Positions 7,128-14,939 of a DNA stretch of 30,384 bases are shown in pieces. The position numbers and the translations under genes were made by a program. Numbering within the stretch: position 1 is the stretch's first letter; every line of letters starts with the position of its first letter. This DNA is from a virus. The notes beneath the pieces were generated by a model. That model was not told the origin of the DNA and searched no databases. It saw only the letters and a program-made list of their open reading frames with translations. The stretch covers positions 1 through 30,384 of IMG/VR virus record IMGVR_UViG_3300006919_000264; one strand, 5' to 3'.

Positions 7128-7365
7128 TGTTGTTATCCTGAATAATGTTTAGGTTATCAAGAATAGTGTCAATGTCAATCTTTCCAGTATGCAGCCGATA
7201 TGCCTTAACAGCAGCACGAATCTCATCCGTGTTCAGCCATCCGTTTTCCTTAAACTCGGTACGCAACTCACGGCGTTGCTCCTTATATGGTTCCATCGCA
7301 TCTTCGATTGCCTTCAAAGAGCGGATATATTCTTTTACGTATTGTTGCTTTTGCTTGTCAGTCAT
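7111..7365 (-). CDS. Small helical protein, possibly GapR/DUF2312-like
   Basis: This 84-residue, all-helical protein starts MTDKQKQQYVKEYIRSL. The central pattern is a charged helix (EPYKEQRRELRTEFK), the loop ENGWLN, and a basic helix TDEIRAAVKAYR. This layout recalls the DUF2312/GapR nucleoid-associated proteins, but the similarity is by eye and weak. The ATG at 7365 is preferred over a TTG one codon earlier; AGGAGG lies five bases upstream. It is the first gene of a ten-gene operon from the promoter at 7420-7392. Confidence 0.7.
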   Translation of the reverse strand: MTDKQKQQYVKEYIRSLKAIEDAMEPYKEQRRELRTEFKENGWLNTDEIRAAVKAYRLHTGKIDIDTILDNLNIIQDNNSESGQ

Positions 7366-7391
7366 CAAAACCTCCTAGTGACTACTCTTAA

Positions 7392-7420
7392 AGTATAACA
7401 CCATGGGAGAGAGGAGTCAA
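7392..7420 (-). promoter_or_regulatory. Sigma-70-like promoter with TG-extended -10
   Basis: TTGACT at 7420-7415 and TATACT at 7397-7392 are 17 bp apart, and TGT directly precedes the -10. The TGA stop of the J-domain gene lies within the -35. The spacer contains CTCCT, which can pair with the AGGAG ribosome site at the head of the next gene in read-through RNA. Predicted start is near 7385. Confidence 0.82.
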
Positions 7421-8121
7421 GCTTTAACTCTAAAAAGGTGCCAAATAAATTTTCTGACAACATCATCTTTTTGTTCGTCATTTTCACACTCGGCAAACTT
7501 ATAATTGTATGTTGTTTTAACTTCTTGTAGAGCGCCCATGATAACATCTCTCTCTTTTTTGAACCACTTGATTTGCAAGGAGAAGTGTTCCGTAACGTAT
7601 ATGTTATATTTCTTAGCTATTTGAATTAGCTTGAAGTATTTCTTATTGTCCAGCGCGCTTTTAGCCTTGGAAAAGTCCCAGGACATCTGCTTTTTAAATT
7701 CATCGTTAGCTGTGAAGTTTTCTATTCTGTCTGGATGTAGCTGCATTGCCAGCTTTTTGAACATCTTGTGATAATATTCATGAAGCTCTTTAAACATACC
7801 AACTTCGTCTTGCGTTTCTTCAAAGAGCGGCGCTTCGTCTGGTGTATCTATTTTCACAATCTCAGTTGAGCCAGTGTATTCGCTAACCGGAGTTTCTTGC
7901 ACTTCTTCTGGGTTTACGCCGTATAGATCCGCTATTCTATCTTTATTATCTTCATTCAGTTTGTTAAGGTCTATTTCGTTCCTAACACAAAACTCTCTGT
8001 AATACACTTCAAACTCGCCGGCTGCACCTTTTACAATGTCGTCAAGCAAGTCCATTTCTTCATACAGATATTCCAACTCATTCATGAGTCTGCGGTACTT
8101 GATTTTCTTGGTCTTAATCAT
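7417..8121 (-). CDS. J-domain-like protein with N-terminal coiled coil
   Basis: This protein has 234 residues. Residues 114-173 form a helix-HPD-helix unit: HKMFKKLAMQLHPDRI with His129-Pro130-Asp131, then FSKAKSALDNKKYFKL. This matches the loop and helices II and III of DnaJ-type J domains, which stimulate the ATPase of Hsp70. Residues 1-60 are a charged helical stretch, and residues 70-108 are acidic and probably flexible. The J domain is therefore internal rather than N-terminal. It may divert host DnaK to phage assembly or replication proteins; T4-like use of host chaperones makes this plausible. The neighbouring ClpP-like gene ends 15 bases upstream. No strong ribosome site is visible before ATG 8121. 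Confidence 0.75.
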   Translation of the reverse strand: MIKTKKIKYRRLMNELEYLYEEMDLLDDIVKGAAGEFEVYYREFCVRNEIDLNKLNEDNKDRIADLYGVNPEEVQETPVSEYTGSTEIVKIDTPDEAPLFEETQDEVGMFKELHEYYHKMFKKLAMQLHPDRIENFTANDEFKKQMSWDFSKAKSALDNKKYFKLIQIAKKYNIYVTEHFSLQIKWFKKERDVIMGALQEVKTTYNYKFAECENDEQKDDVVRKFIWHLFRVKA

Positions 8122-8136
8122 GTACCATAAGTAGTT

Positions 8137-8742
8137 TTACTTAAAGGTCATTTTAACAGTAGCGTCAATTTTAAGGCTTGGTACACGCAAATGATTGGCT
8201 AATTTGTGCTTCTTGCACTCTTTTGCGTCCAAAAACCAGTCTGCGTGACCTTTGTCGTGCACAATATCAAGGAAATAATCCTCATCCTGTCCACAGTTCT
8301 CTGCCATCATATGGTATATCTTCTTGTTGAGTCGTTCAGTCTCTTCGGCAGATGCTTTTATTTCTTCCACCTTGCCGCGGTCCATTGAACTAACGTCGTG
8401 AATCATAACAGTTGCATCAGGATCCATGTATCTCTTGCCTTCTGCTCCAAAACTGAACAATATTGCACCACAGGACATTGCTTTACCTTGCACGATAGTT
8501 GCAACAGGAAGGGCGCTGTGTTTAATATCGGAGATCATAGACATCAGGCTATAGACTTGACCACCATAACTATCAATTATAATGGGAATAACCGTTTGAC
8601 CGCTGTTGTGTGCTTTTCTCATTAATGCGGAAAAGCTTTTTGCGGATGCTTCATCAAACTTGTTTACCCTGATAATAACTGGCAAGTCATCGACGAGCTT
8701 TGGCTCTTTCAAGAGCGGACTAAATTTTTTAATTACTTTCAT
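8137..8742 (-). CDS. ClpP-like serine protease with complete triad
   Basis: This 201-residue ClpP (S14) family protein has the oxyanion strand IIDSYGGQVY, the nucleophile Ser90 in GKAMSCGAIL, catalytic His115 in TVMIHDVS, and Asp168 in HADWFLDAKE, the position of the ClpP catalytic Asp. It should be an active peptidase or processing protease. No Clp ATPase is seen nearby, so it may use the host unfoldase, act alone like a prohead protease, or pair with the second ClpP-like protein at 921-1511. It follows DNA polymerase III alpha with overlapping control sequences; the ribosome site TTAGGAT includes the polymerase stop. Confidence 0.93.
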   Translation of the reverse strand: MKVIKKFSPLLKEPKLVDDLPVIIRVNKFDEASAKSFSALMRKAHNSGQTVIPIIIDSYGGQVYSLMSMISDIKHSALPVATIVQGKAMSCGAILFSFGAEGKRYMDPDATVMIHDVSSMDRGKVEEIKASAEETERLNKKIYHMMAENCGQDEDYFLDIVHDKGHADWFLDAKECKKHKLANHLRVPSLKIDATVKMTFK

Positions 8743-8744
8743 GT

Positions 8745-11700
8745 TTATCCTAATAGTTTAAATGTTTTGCCGACAGCGTATGTCGAAAAGCCCCAGTTCT
8801 CGTCATATTTAAGACGAGCCATATACGGGCGGTTGAGATGAATGACATCTCTGTGGGGCTTGATACCCCAGCATCGGATTCGTGTCAGTTCATTGTTCGA
8901 ATCAATAACTTCAACAATCCAATAATCTTTGCCATTCTTGGTTTTCTTTGGAGTAATCTTGCGAGGGATGAACCAGCATACCTGTAGTTCTTCATCAAAC
9001 TCAGAGATAGGTGGGATATACTTTTCTTGTAGCTTCTCCACTGTCTCAGTACTGATAACCAAGTTGATTGGGAAGACACCAGTGAGATCGGTTTTAAACT
9101 GAATCACCTCTTCCTCACTGAAGTCGCCTTCTGGTCTGAACAATTCAATGTTCTCGGAAAACTTCTTCAGGTTCTTTGGTCGCTCCACCACACAGGCAGA
9201 CCAGAAGTGCTTACGACCTGAGAAGCGGTCATCAACAATATTGTCTAGTGCGCCGCCGCGACAGAGAGCGTCTAAGGCTTTCTTGTTTAGCTTAGAGTAT
9301 GATACTTCCTCACGGAACAGTAGATCTTCTGCATTCATGAATGGGCGATTGTCTAGAATCTGTTCGATAGCTGACATGCCCAGACCTTTAATAGAGGTGA
9401 GGGGCTGGATGAGAGTCTTACCATCATCACTAATCTCCCACACAGTACCAGACTTGTTGACGTCAAGAGGGGCAATATCAAATCCAAACTTCTTTGCGAT
9501 ATTGATTGCTTTCTCTTTACGAGTCTCTGGTTCTTTATCCAAGAACGCAGCCATCCACTCTGCTGGATAATAGTTCCATAACCATGCACACTGATAAGAG
9601 ATGATAGAGTATGATACGGCGTGTGATTTATTGAAACCGTAGCCGGAGAAGAACTCAAACTTATCCCAAAGGGATTGTGCTTCGTCTCTATTGATCTTCT
9701 TAGCTACACAGCCCTTAATGAATTTCTCGTGAAGCTTAGCCTTGTAGCTGTTCTTACCGGTTCCCTTCTTGGTCAACACCTTGCGGAGCATGTTACCCTC
9801 GTCGAGGGTCAAGCCGCCAAGCTTGTGAGCCAGTAGTGCAATCTGTTCCTGGAAAATCAGGAAACCAAAAGTCTCTTCGGTAATCTCTCGTGCCTCTTCG
9901 GACAGATACTTGATGTAGTGGGGACTTTCCTTAGCTTCCACATAGTCAGCATCAACACCAGCGGACAATGGACCGGGGCGGAAAATAGAGGTAATAGCGG
10001 ACAAATCAATGATGTTGTTTGGCTTCACCTTAGTGCAGAACTGCTGGGCTCCGTGCTCTGTGAACTGGAAGATGCCCGCCCACTTACCGGGATGAAATAC
10101 GTTGCGATATACTTCTTGATCATTTAGATCTAGAATGTCAGGATGCAAGTACTCTTCGTAGTAGTCTCGGATCTGTGCGAACGTAGGCTCTTCGACACCG
10201 TGATGGCGCTTGAGGATGTGATAGATTGCACCCTCCATCATCTTGAGTGTAGACAAACCAAGCAAATCGAATTTAATGAAGCCCATCGGCTCAAGGTGTC
10301 GGACGTTCTGACCCTCTGCCCACGGAGCTTGGCGCACTCCGCCTGAATTAATCAGGGGCATGCTCTTATCTAGATTCTCGGCGATAACCACACCACCAGC
10401 GTGACGAGAGCAAGAGCGCACCTGACCCACCAGACCTTCGACGTGTGTCTTTACAGCCGGGTGCTTGGCGAGATATTGTCTAAGCGTTGGAGAGAACTCC
10501 ATAACTTCTTGCCATGTTGGTGCATATACTCCAGCCTTGATACCGTGCTTCTGCTTAGCCAGCGGGGTTGCTTCGCGGATCATAATAGATGTGACTGTGT
10601 TTACTTCCGTAAACTCAATGTTATACAGCTTTGAAATATCTTTGATCAAAGACTTAAGTTGCAGCGTGTTCCAATTAGAGATTGGCGCAACGCAATCTTC
10701 TCCCCACATTTCAACCAGCTTCTCTTTCAAGGTCATACTATCGGACACATCGTAGTCGATATCTGGGTAGTCTGTTGCGTCTGAGCGCAAGAATCGAGAG
10801 AACAGAAGTCCATGCTTGATTGGATCTACCTGGGTAATGTTTAGCGCATATGCTACCAGAGAGCCCGCAGCCGAGCCGCGTCCCGGACCTGTGAGCATCA
10901 TGTCTGTTGCCACATCCACGATAGACTTCATTGTCAAGAAGTACTTTGAGAAGCCTCGGTCATCAATGACATTCAATTCAAGACGCAATCGATCTGTATA
11001 TTCCTTATTGGTGTGAAGACCCTTGTCTTTCAAACCCTCTAACGCATAGTTTACTAGTGCCTGCGTGGCTGTAAACCCTGCTGGAACAACGAATTCGGGG
11101 AGGCGAACCGTATTGTCGGGCAGGAAGTTCTCAATACGCTCGAAAGCGATCCTGTGAGATTCCTCAATACTTTTCAAGACTACATTGTCGTCATACTCAA
11201 ACCCCGTAGATTGTGAGTACTCCTTGTAGCTTTCCCAGATCTGGTCACCATTCTTAGGGTATAGTTCATACCCAATCTCCTCAACACCTTCAGGAAGTTG
11301 AGACTCTTCCTCCGCCCATGAGGGACGTCCCTTACCAAGCCAACCAAGACGCTTGTAAAGTTCACGGTCCTTCCAAGCATCAGGGTTGGGGTAATGGCTA
11401 TCGGCTGTCGTGACCAGTCCAACGCCAAACTCTTTAGCAACCTGAATAACATATTGATTCAGCTCATGTTGCTCTTTAATATTGTTCCATTGCACTTCGG
11501 CATACCAGCGATCACCGAAAATGTCAACCATACGTGCTGTTGTTTCACGCATAGCATCGAGCACGGCTTCGGCGCCGTCTTCTCGGTTCTCCCAGTAGTT
11601 TCCGGCGTACACCCCACCAAGACAAGCAGAAGAAGCAATGATACCCTCATTGTACTTCTTAAGTAGTGCATAGTCGATACGTGGGTAACGATAGAAATTC

Positions 11701-12176
11701 TCCGGCTGGTATGACTCAGATACCAACTTAAATAGATTGTTCAGTCCTGTTTGGTTCTGAGCCAACAGGACAAGGTGGCGCCGGCGCTTGAGGATGCCTT
11801 GGGTCTTCTTGCTATCACCCTCATCCTCCACGGTAGCACCTGACTGCGCATCCTTCTTGATGGCGCGCGCCTTCTTCTTATCTTCCATCGCCTGATTGTA
11901 GGCTTCATGCCATTCAGCAATAGAAGGCGTAAAGTATGCCTCGCAACCAAAAATAGGCTTGAAGTCCTTGCCGGCTTCCTGCATCTTCTTGGCGTGTAGC
12001 ACTTGATATGCCAGACCGTTCATGTTGCCGTGGTCTGTCAGCGCCAAGGCATCACAACCATTTTCATATGCAAAATCCATATGATCTTGTGGATACCCAA
12101 TGGCATCAAAAATAGAGCCTGCTACCGAGTGGGCGTGCAGACCAACAAACTTAATTTTAGAATCAATACGATTCAT
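8745..12176 (-). CDS. dnaE: DNA polymerase III alpha subunit (family C) with PHP domain
   Basis: This 1143-residue protein is close to bacterial DnaE length. The N-terminal PHP domain keeps its apparent metal ligands: HAHS (14-17), TDHG (47-50), CEAYF (78-82), His134, Cys185 in SACLGG, and ADSHY (258-262). This suggests possible built-in 3'-5' proofreading. The palm has GPGRGSAAGS, then PDIDYD (Asp472, Asp474) and the third catalytic Asp637 in FIKFDLLGL. FRPGPLSAG, LLAHKLGG and GYGFNKSHAVSYS follow. The C-terminal section around 1070-1110 looks like an OB fold. A charged insertion occurs at about 98-132. It is the likely replicative polymerase. A GGAGGG site precedes the ATG at 12176. No proofreading epsilon or clamp gene is in the window. 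Confidence 0.97.
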   Translation of the reverse strand: MNRIDSKIKFVGLHAHSVAGSIFDAIGYPQDHMDFAYENGCDALALTDHGNMNGLAYQVLHAKKMQEAGKDFKPIFGCEAYFTPSIAEWHEAYNQAMEDKKKARAIKKDAQSGATVEDEGDSKKTQGILKRRRHLVLLAQNQTGLNNLFKLVSESYQPENFYRYPRIDYALLKKYNEGIIASSACLGGVYAGNYWENREDGAEAVLDAMRETTARMVDIFGDRWYAEVQWNNIKEQHELNQYVIQVAKEFGVGLVTTADSHYPNPDAWKDRELYKRLGWLGKGRPSWAEEESQLPEGVEEIGYELYPKNGDQIWESYKEYSQSTGFEYDDNVVLKSIEESHRIAFERIENFLPDNTVRLPEFVVPAGFTATQALVNYALEGLKDKGLHTNKEYTDRLRLELNVIDDRGFSKYFLTMKSIVDVATDMMLTGPGRGSAAGSLVAYALNITQVDPIKHGLLFSRFLRSDATDYPDIDYDVSDSMTLKEKLVEMWGEDCVAPISNWNTLQLKSLIKDISKLYNIEFTEVNTVTSIMIREATPLAKQKHGIKAGVYAPTWQEVMEFSPTLRQYLAKHPAVKTHVEGLVGQVRSCSRHAGGVVIAENLDKSMPLINSGGVRQAPWAEGQNVRHLEPMGFIKFDLLGLSTLKMMEGAIYHILKRHHGVEEPTFAQIRDYYEEYLHPDILDLNDQEVYRNVFHPGKWAGIFQFTEHGAQQFCTKVKPNNIIDLSAITSIFRPGPLSAGVDADYVEAKESPHYIKYLSEEAREITEETFGFLIFQEQIALLAHKLGGLTLDEGNMLRKVLTKKGTGKNSYKAKLHEKFIKGCVAKKINRDEAQSLWDKFEFFSGYGFNKSHAVSYSIISYQCAWLWNYYPAEWMAAFLDKEPETRKEKAINIAKKFGFDIAPLDVNKSGTVWEISDDGKTLIQPLTSIKGLGMSAIEQILDNRPFMNAEDLLFREEVSYSKLNKKALDALCRGGALDNIVDDRFSGRKHFWSACVVERPKNLKKFSENIELFRPEGDFSEEEVIQFKTDLTGVFPINLVISTETVEKLQEKYIPPISEFDEELQVCWFIPRKITPKKTKNGKDYWIVEVIDSNNELTRIRCWGIKPHRDVIHLNRPYMARLKYDENWGFSTYAVGKTFKLLG

Positions 12177-13061
12177 TTAACCCTCCGAATTAGTATATGG
12201 TATTGTAACATGCTGTCGGGGTCTTGTCAACTCATCCAGGGGCTTATTTATCGAATACTTTGAAGAAATATAATCGGCATAGCTATCCCAGCGCGATACG
12301 TCAAAATACCACTCTAATTCAATTTCTGTTCTTTGTTGTGAGCCTAAAGGCTCGTATATATCACTTAAAGTAAAGTGACGAGCGGACCACCTCTCGTGAA
12401 GCGGGAGCTTCTGGGATGGATACTGCTGGTTTGGTAAAGGGGGTAAATACTCCCTTGTTGTCTTTTTGTTTATCGCTCTTCGGCATTGTTTAAAGTCTTC
12501 TCCTGTCATGGTGAATGGCAGATATTGGTTGTTTACCACACTCTGTCCATTATGAGTAAAAAATAAATTCTTGGTTTTGTCGCGAATCAATTTCCGATGT
12601 TGTCTTATAAAGTAGATATCAAAAACCCCAAACGGAAAAGAAATGTAGTATTTTTCCGGTGTTAGCCATTTGGAGATTTTGTGAGAAGTCATATAGGCAG
12701 CATGGATGCCTTCTATTATTGACCAGCCGTAGCTATCTCTTTTATTTTGATCCTTGGGTTTGATTCCGACGTAATAAATAGGTATCTCTTTCCTTAATTG
12801 TGAGTAAAATTTAGACTCTAGGTCTCTTTTGTAATATACTGGGTCATATACCCAGTCGCCAACAGTCTTTCTTATGATTGGTGCGAGGTCGTCATTAGCC
12901 ACAATCCATATTGTATTACAACCAGCCATGGCGCACTCATGCACCGACTTCTGTATCAGGTTGAACCCATCACTAATAGGCATAAGCAACTCTGGAAATG
13001 ATACTTCCAATTCTGCCTTGTAATTAGCAATTGGTATTATACCGCTAAGGTGAAGTGACAT
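12177..13061 (-). CDS. Divergent nucleotidyltransferase-like protein
   Basis: This 294-residue protein begins LHLSGIIPIANYKAELEV, followed by FPELLMPISDGFNLIQKSVHECAMAGCNTIWIVANDDLAPII. That is the strand-loop-helix order of sugar-phosphate nucleotidyltransferases (NTP_transferase), but the glycine-rich GxGTR loop is absent. Later DSYGWSIIEGIHAAY and YYISFPFGVFD continue a mixed alpha/beta fold. I recall similar proteins in marine phages without a known activity. It overlaps the Rossmann-like gene upstream by 17 bases and abuts the polymerase gene. A role in modified nucleotides or glycosylation is possible but unproven. Confidence 0.75.
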   Translation of the reverse strand: MSLHLSGIIPIANYKAELEVSFPELLMPISDGFNLIQKSVHECAMAGCNTIWIVANDDLAPIIRKTVGDWVYDPVYYKRDLESKFYSQLRKEIPIYYVGIKPKDQNKRDSYGWSIIEGIHAAYMTSHKISKWLTPEKYYISFPFGVFDIYFIRQHRKLIRDKTKNLFFTHNGQSVVNNQYLPFTMTGEDFKQCRRAINKKTTREYLPPLPNQQYPSQKLPLHERWSARHFTLSDIYEPLGSQQRTEIELEWYFDVSRWDSYADYISSKYSINKPLDELTRPRQHVTIPYTNSEG

Positions 13062-13935
13062 TTAGTAACTCTAAAAATCTATCGGGTGAACCCTGAACAT
13101 TCGATAGAAGCCGGAGCATGCTCTCTTCGCTGTCGGTGTTAATCTTGATATTATGGTTCTCTGTTGTGAGTCCATTTCGACAGCGGTGCGTTTCGCGTCT
13201 GATGCTAGTTGTTCTAAAATCATAGTGCCTAGCCGTACCTTTCTTTGTGTATCCACTTAATTTCCCTCTCATTCCGTTGTCTTTCATAATTTTGAGCACC
13301 TTGAAGCGAGCCATCGTTTCTGAGTAGTCAAAATCTATTAGTTGCGACTCAGTTAACTTTGATACCGCACAAGCATCTCTAACAGGAGTATTTCCGTCAA
13401 TGCGGTCGGAACTATAAAACCATATCTCGCTGATAAAATCATCGCTTGTGTGTATAAAGTCGACTTCATGCTTGCCTCCACTATTGAACGCAATATAATC
13501 ATAACATATGTAACTATGTTCGTCAAGCTTGTTTTTACGAACAAAGCCGCTAGCGTTGGGATCTCCGAAATAATAGCACTTGTCGAACGACGCTTCAAAT
13601 ATCTTTGAGTAGTCATTTGAACAGACTATAGATTCTTCATTGCACCTAATCGTTTTGCACAAATTTGAAAGCGGTGTAAGCCCCCTTAAAGACAAGAGAA
13701 AATACAATCGATCCCATAAAACTTGCTTGCGTGTGCCAACCTCCATCTCGTCGTCAAACGACAGCAGCGTTTTTGCCTCACATGGTATACCGATTGGTGT
13801 GTGCTTGGGAGATAAAAAATCAAATCGGAAAGGTGTGTCAGGTTCCGTAAAAAACACCGGGTAATCATTTACATAAGCAAAGATTAGCGCCGACAACGAA
13901 CTACCGATAACAATGTTCTCGTATTCAAAAGCCAT
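13045..13935 (-). CDS. Unknown protein with N-terminal dinucleotide-binding-like motif
   Basis: This 296-residue protein starts MAFEYENIVIGSSLSALIFAY, which reads as the first strand, glycine/serine loop and helix of a Rossmann fold of the FAD/NAD type. No further flavoprotein motif is convincing. The rest is Cys, Tyr and Phe rich and unrecognised. It is co-transcribed with the nucleotidyltransferase-like gene and overlaps it. The ATG has no ribosome site and begins seven bases after the -10 CATAAT, so its mRNA is probably leaderless. The start codon also sits in the 3' arm of an inverted repeat. Confidence 0.75.
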   Translation of the reverse strand: MAFEYENIVIGSSLSALIFAYVNDYPVFFTEPDTPFRFDFLSPKHTPIGIPCEAKTLLSFDDEMEVGTRKQVLWDRLYFLLSLRGLTPLSNLCKTIRCNEESIVCSNDYSKIFEASFDKCYYFGDPNASGFVRKNKLDEHSYICYDYIAFNSGGKHEVDFIHTSDDFISEIWFYSSDRIDGNTPVRDACAVSKLTESQLIDFDYSETMARFKVLKIMKDNGMRGKLSGYTKKGTARHYDFRTTSIRRETHRCRNGLTTENHNIKINTDSEESMLRLLSNVQGSPDRFLELLNVTSP

Positions 13936-13951
13936 TTATATATTATGGCTT
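13929..13951 (-). promoter_or_regulatory. Inverted repeat covering the start codon
   Basis: AAGCCAT (13951-13945) and ATGGCTT (13935-13929) form a perfect 7-bp stem with a nine-base AT-rich loop. The 3' arm contains the ATG of the gene at 13935. The 5' arm overlaps the promoter -10, so only read-through RNA contains both arms. Four T residues follow, too few for a confident terminator. Confidence 0.65.
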
Positions 13952-13970
13952 ACTTTTTATCGCTTGTCAA
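13942..13970 (-). promoter_or_regulatory. Sigma-70-like promoter for a leaderless transcript
   Basis: TTGACA at 13970-13965 and CATAAT at 13947-13942 are 17 bp apart. The -35 lies in the last codons of the metzincin gene. The expected start is at or next to the A of the ATG at 13935. Confidence 0.8.
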
Positions 13971-14507
13971 GTCTCTTTTTCGAAGACCTTTTGAGTTGAA
14001 GCCACCATCTTTCCAGTTTGGGTGCATTATGTGTTGTCTTTCGCTATAGTGGCGCCAACCTAAAGCGTGCCCGAGTTCGTGTTCCAATACTCTCTCTTTT
14101 CTGCCATTCTTGGGTAATATGAATATTTTAGCCATCACGATCTTGCCCGTGCTGTTGCTGGTATACAATCTTGTTGCCGCCAGATGGTTTGCTGAAAATC
14201 CCCCCTCTGGCAAGGTTATTATGATTTCACCGTATCTGGGATTCATGCAATCCATAATAAAGTCTTTATATGCATACTCAAATTTATAGCCTAGGCGTTC
14301 CCAGTATTTTACAGCGTTTTCAACCCGATACATTGTTAATTGTGTGCTGGCACAAACCCTTACTTTCGGCGGTGTTTCCCATTCAGCTTTTCTAGTTGGC
14401 TTACCAATAACAAACGCATCAATCGGCTTTTGCTCCGAAACATAGATTATATTTTGCAATTCTGTACTAGAAATACAGCTCAGCAAGAACAGTAAAAGAA
14501 ACCCCAC
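13950..14507 (-). CDS. Secreted or lipoprotein metzincin-type zinc metalloprotease
   Basis: This 185-residue protein has the complete metzincin zinc motif HELGHALGWRH (His143, Glu144, His147, His153) followed by the Met-turn region QHIMHP (Met161). The N-terminus MGFLLLFLLSCISS is hydrophobic with a lipobox-like LLSC, so it may be exported or membrane tethered, although the signal is short and lacks basic residues. The only useful start is GTG 14507. It lies in the 3' arm of a terminator hairpin and about five bases past a possible -10, so leaderless translation or an error in the start must be considered. It could degrade envelope proteins, modify the host surface or act in virion entry. Confidence 0.82.
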   Translation of the reverse strand: MGFLLLFLLSCISSTELQNIIYVSEQKPIDAFVIGKPTRKAEWETPPKVRVCASTQLTMYRVENAVKYWERLGYKFEYAYKDFIMDCMNPRYGEIIITLPEGGFSANHLAATRLYTSNSTGKIVMAKIFILPKNGRKERVLEHELGHALGWRHYSERQHIMHPNWKDGGFNSKGLRKRDLTSDKK

Positions 14508-14529
14508 ACAATATATAGTGCTGTGTGGG
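14494..14529 (-). terminator. Terminator after dCMP deaminase
   Basis: CCCACACA (14529-14522) and TGTGTGGG (14510-14503) form a perfect 8-bp stem with an 11-base loop, followed on the minus strand by GTTTCTTTT. A candidate -10 lies inside the loop, so RNA begun there would lack the 5' arm. Confidence 0.78.
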
Positions 14530-14541
14530 TGCCCTTTTCAA
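14512..14541 (-). promoter_or_regulatory. Possible promoter nested in the terminator
   Basis: TTGAAA at 14541-14536 and TATATA at 14517-14512 are 18 bp apart. The -35 includes the TGA stop of dCMP deaminase. The match is weaker than at the other junctions. Confidence 0.5.
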
Positions 14542-14939
14542 AAGGATCTAACTTTGATGCCACTTTTCTTTAATATATCCACACCTGAAGTGTCTCTATA
14601 TGCTTCGCTGTAGATTACTTCGTCAATCCCGGCGTTCACGATAGCTTTTGCACATGTCCTACAGGGAGAAAGCGTTAGATACAGTTTCTTTTTCTTCGGA
14701 TTGTTATAATCTAGTTTAATAAGCGCATTGATTTCTGCGTGGATCATTCCAGATTGCCCCGGATTACTTGACTCCACCTCATTTGGACCGCCGGCGTAAT
14801 TGCCATTATACCCAATTGCTAAAACTTGACAATTATCTTCAGATACTATAACTGCCCCAACTTGAAATCTTGGATCGTAAGATCTTTTTGCAATTGTGTG
14901 GCAAAAGTCCATCCATATCTCATCCCATTCTGGTCTCAT
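14538..14939 (-). CDS. dcd: dCMP deaminase
   Basis: This 133-residue zinc deaminase has HAEINALI (His67, Glu69) and SPCRTCAKAI (Cys93, Cys96), the catalytic and zinc residues of the cytidine/deoxycytidylate deaminase family. N-terminal RFQVGAVIV and IGYNGNYAGGPNE match the substrate-loop region of dCMP deaminases. It converts dCMP to dUMP, feeding dTMP synthesis; no thymidylate synthase is seen in this window. It lies downstream of the ribonucleotide reductase, GroES-like and endolysin genes. The ATG overlaps the endolysin stop as ATGA. The gene ends at a terminator. Confidence 0.94.
   Translation of the reverse strand: MRPEWDEIWMDFCHTIAKRSYDPRFQVGAVIVSEDNCQVLAIGYNGNYAGGPNEVESSNPGQSGMIHAEINALIKLDYNNPKKKKLYLTLSPCRTCAKAIVNAGIDEVIYSEAYRDTSGVDILKKSGIKVRSF

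Noticed and set aside
8122-8136. Short AAGTA/TACTT inverted repeat between the ClpP-like and J-domain genes
   Set aside because: Five base pairs with no T tract and no promoter; too weak to call.
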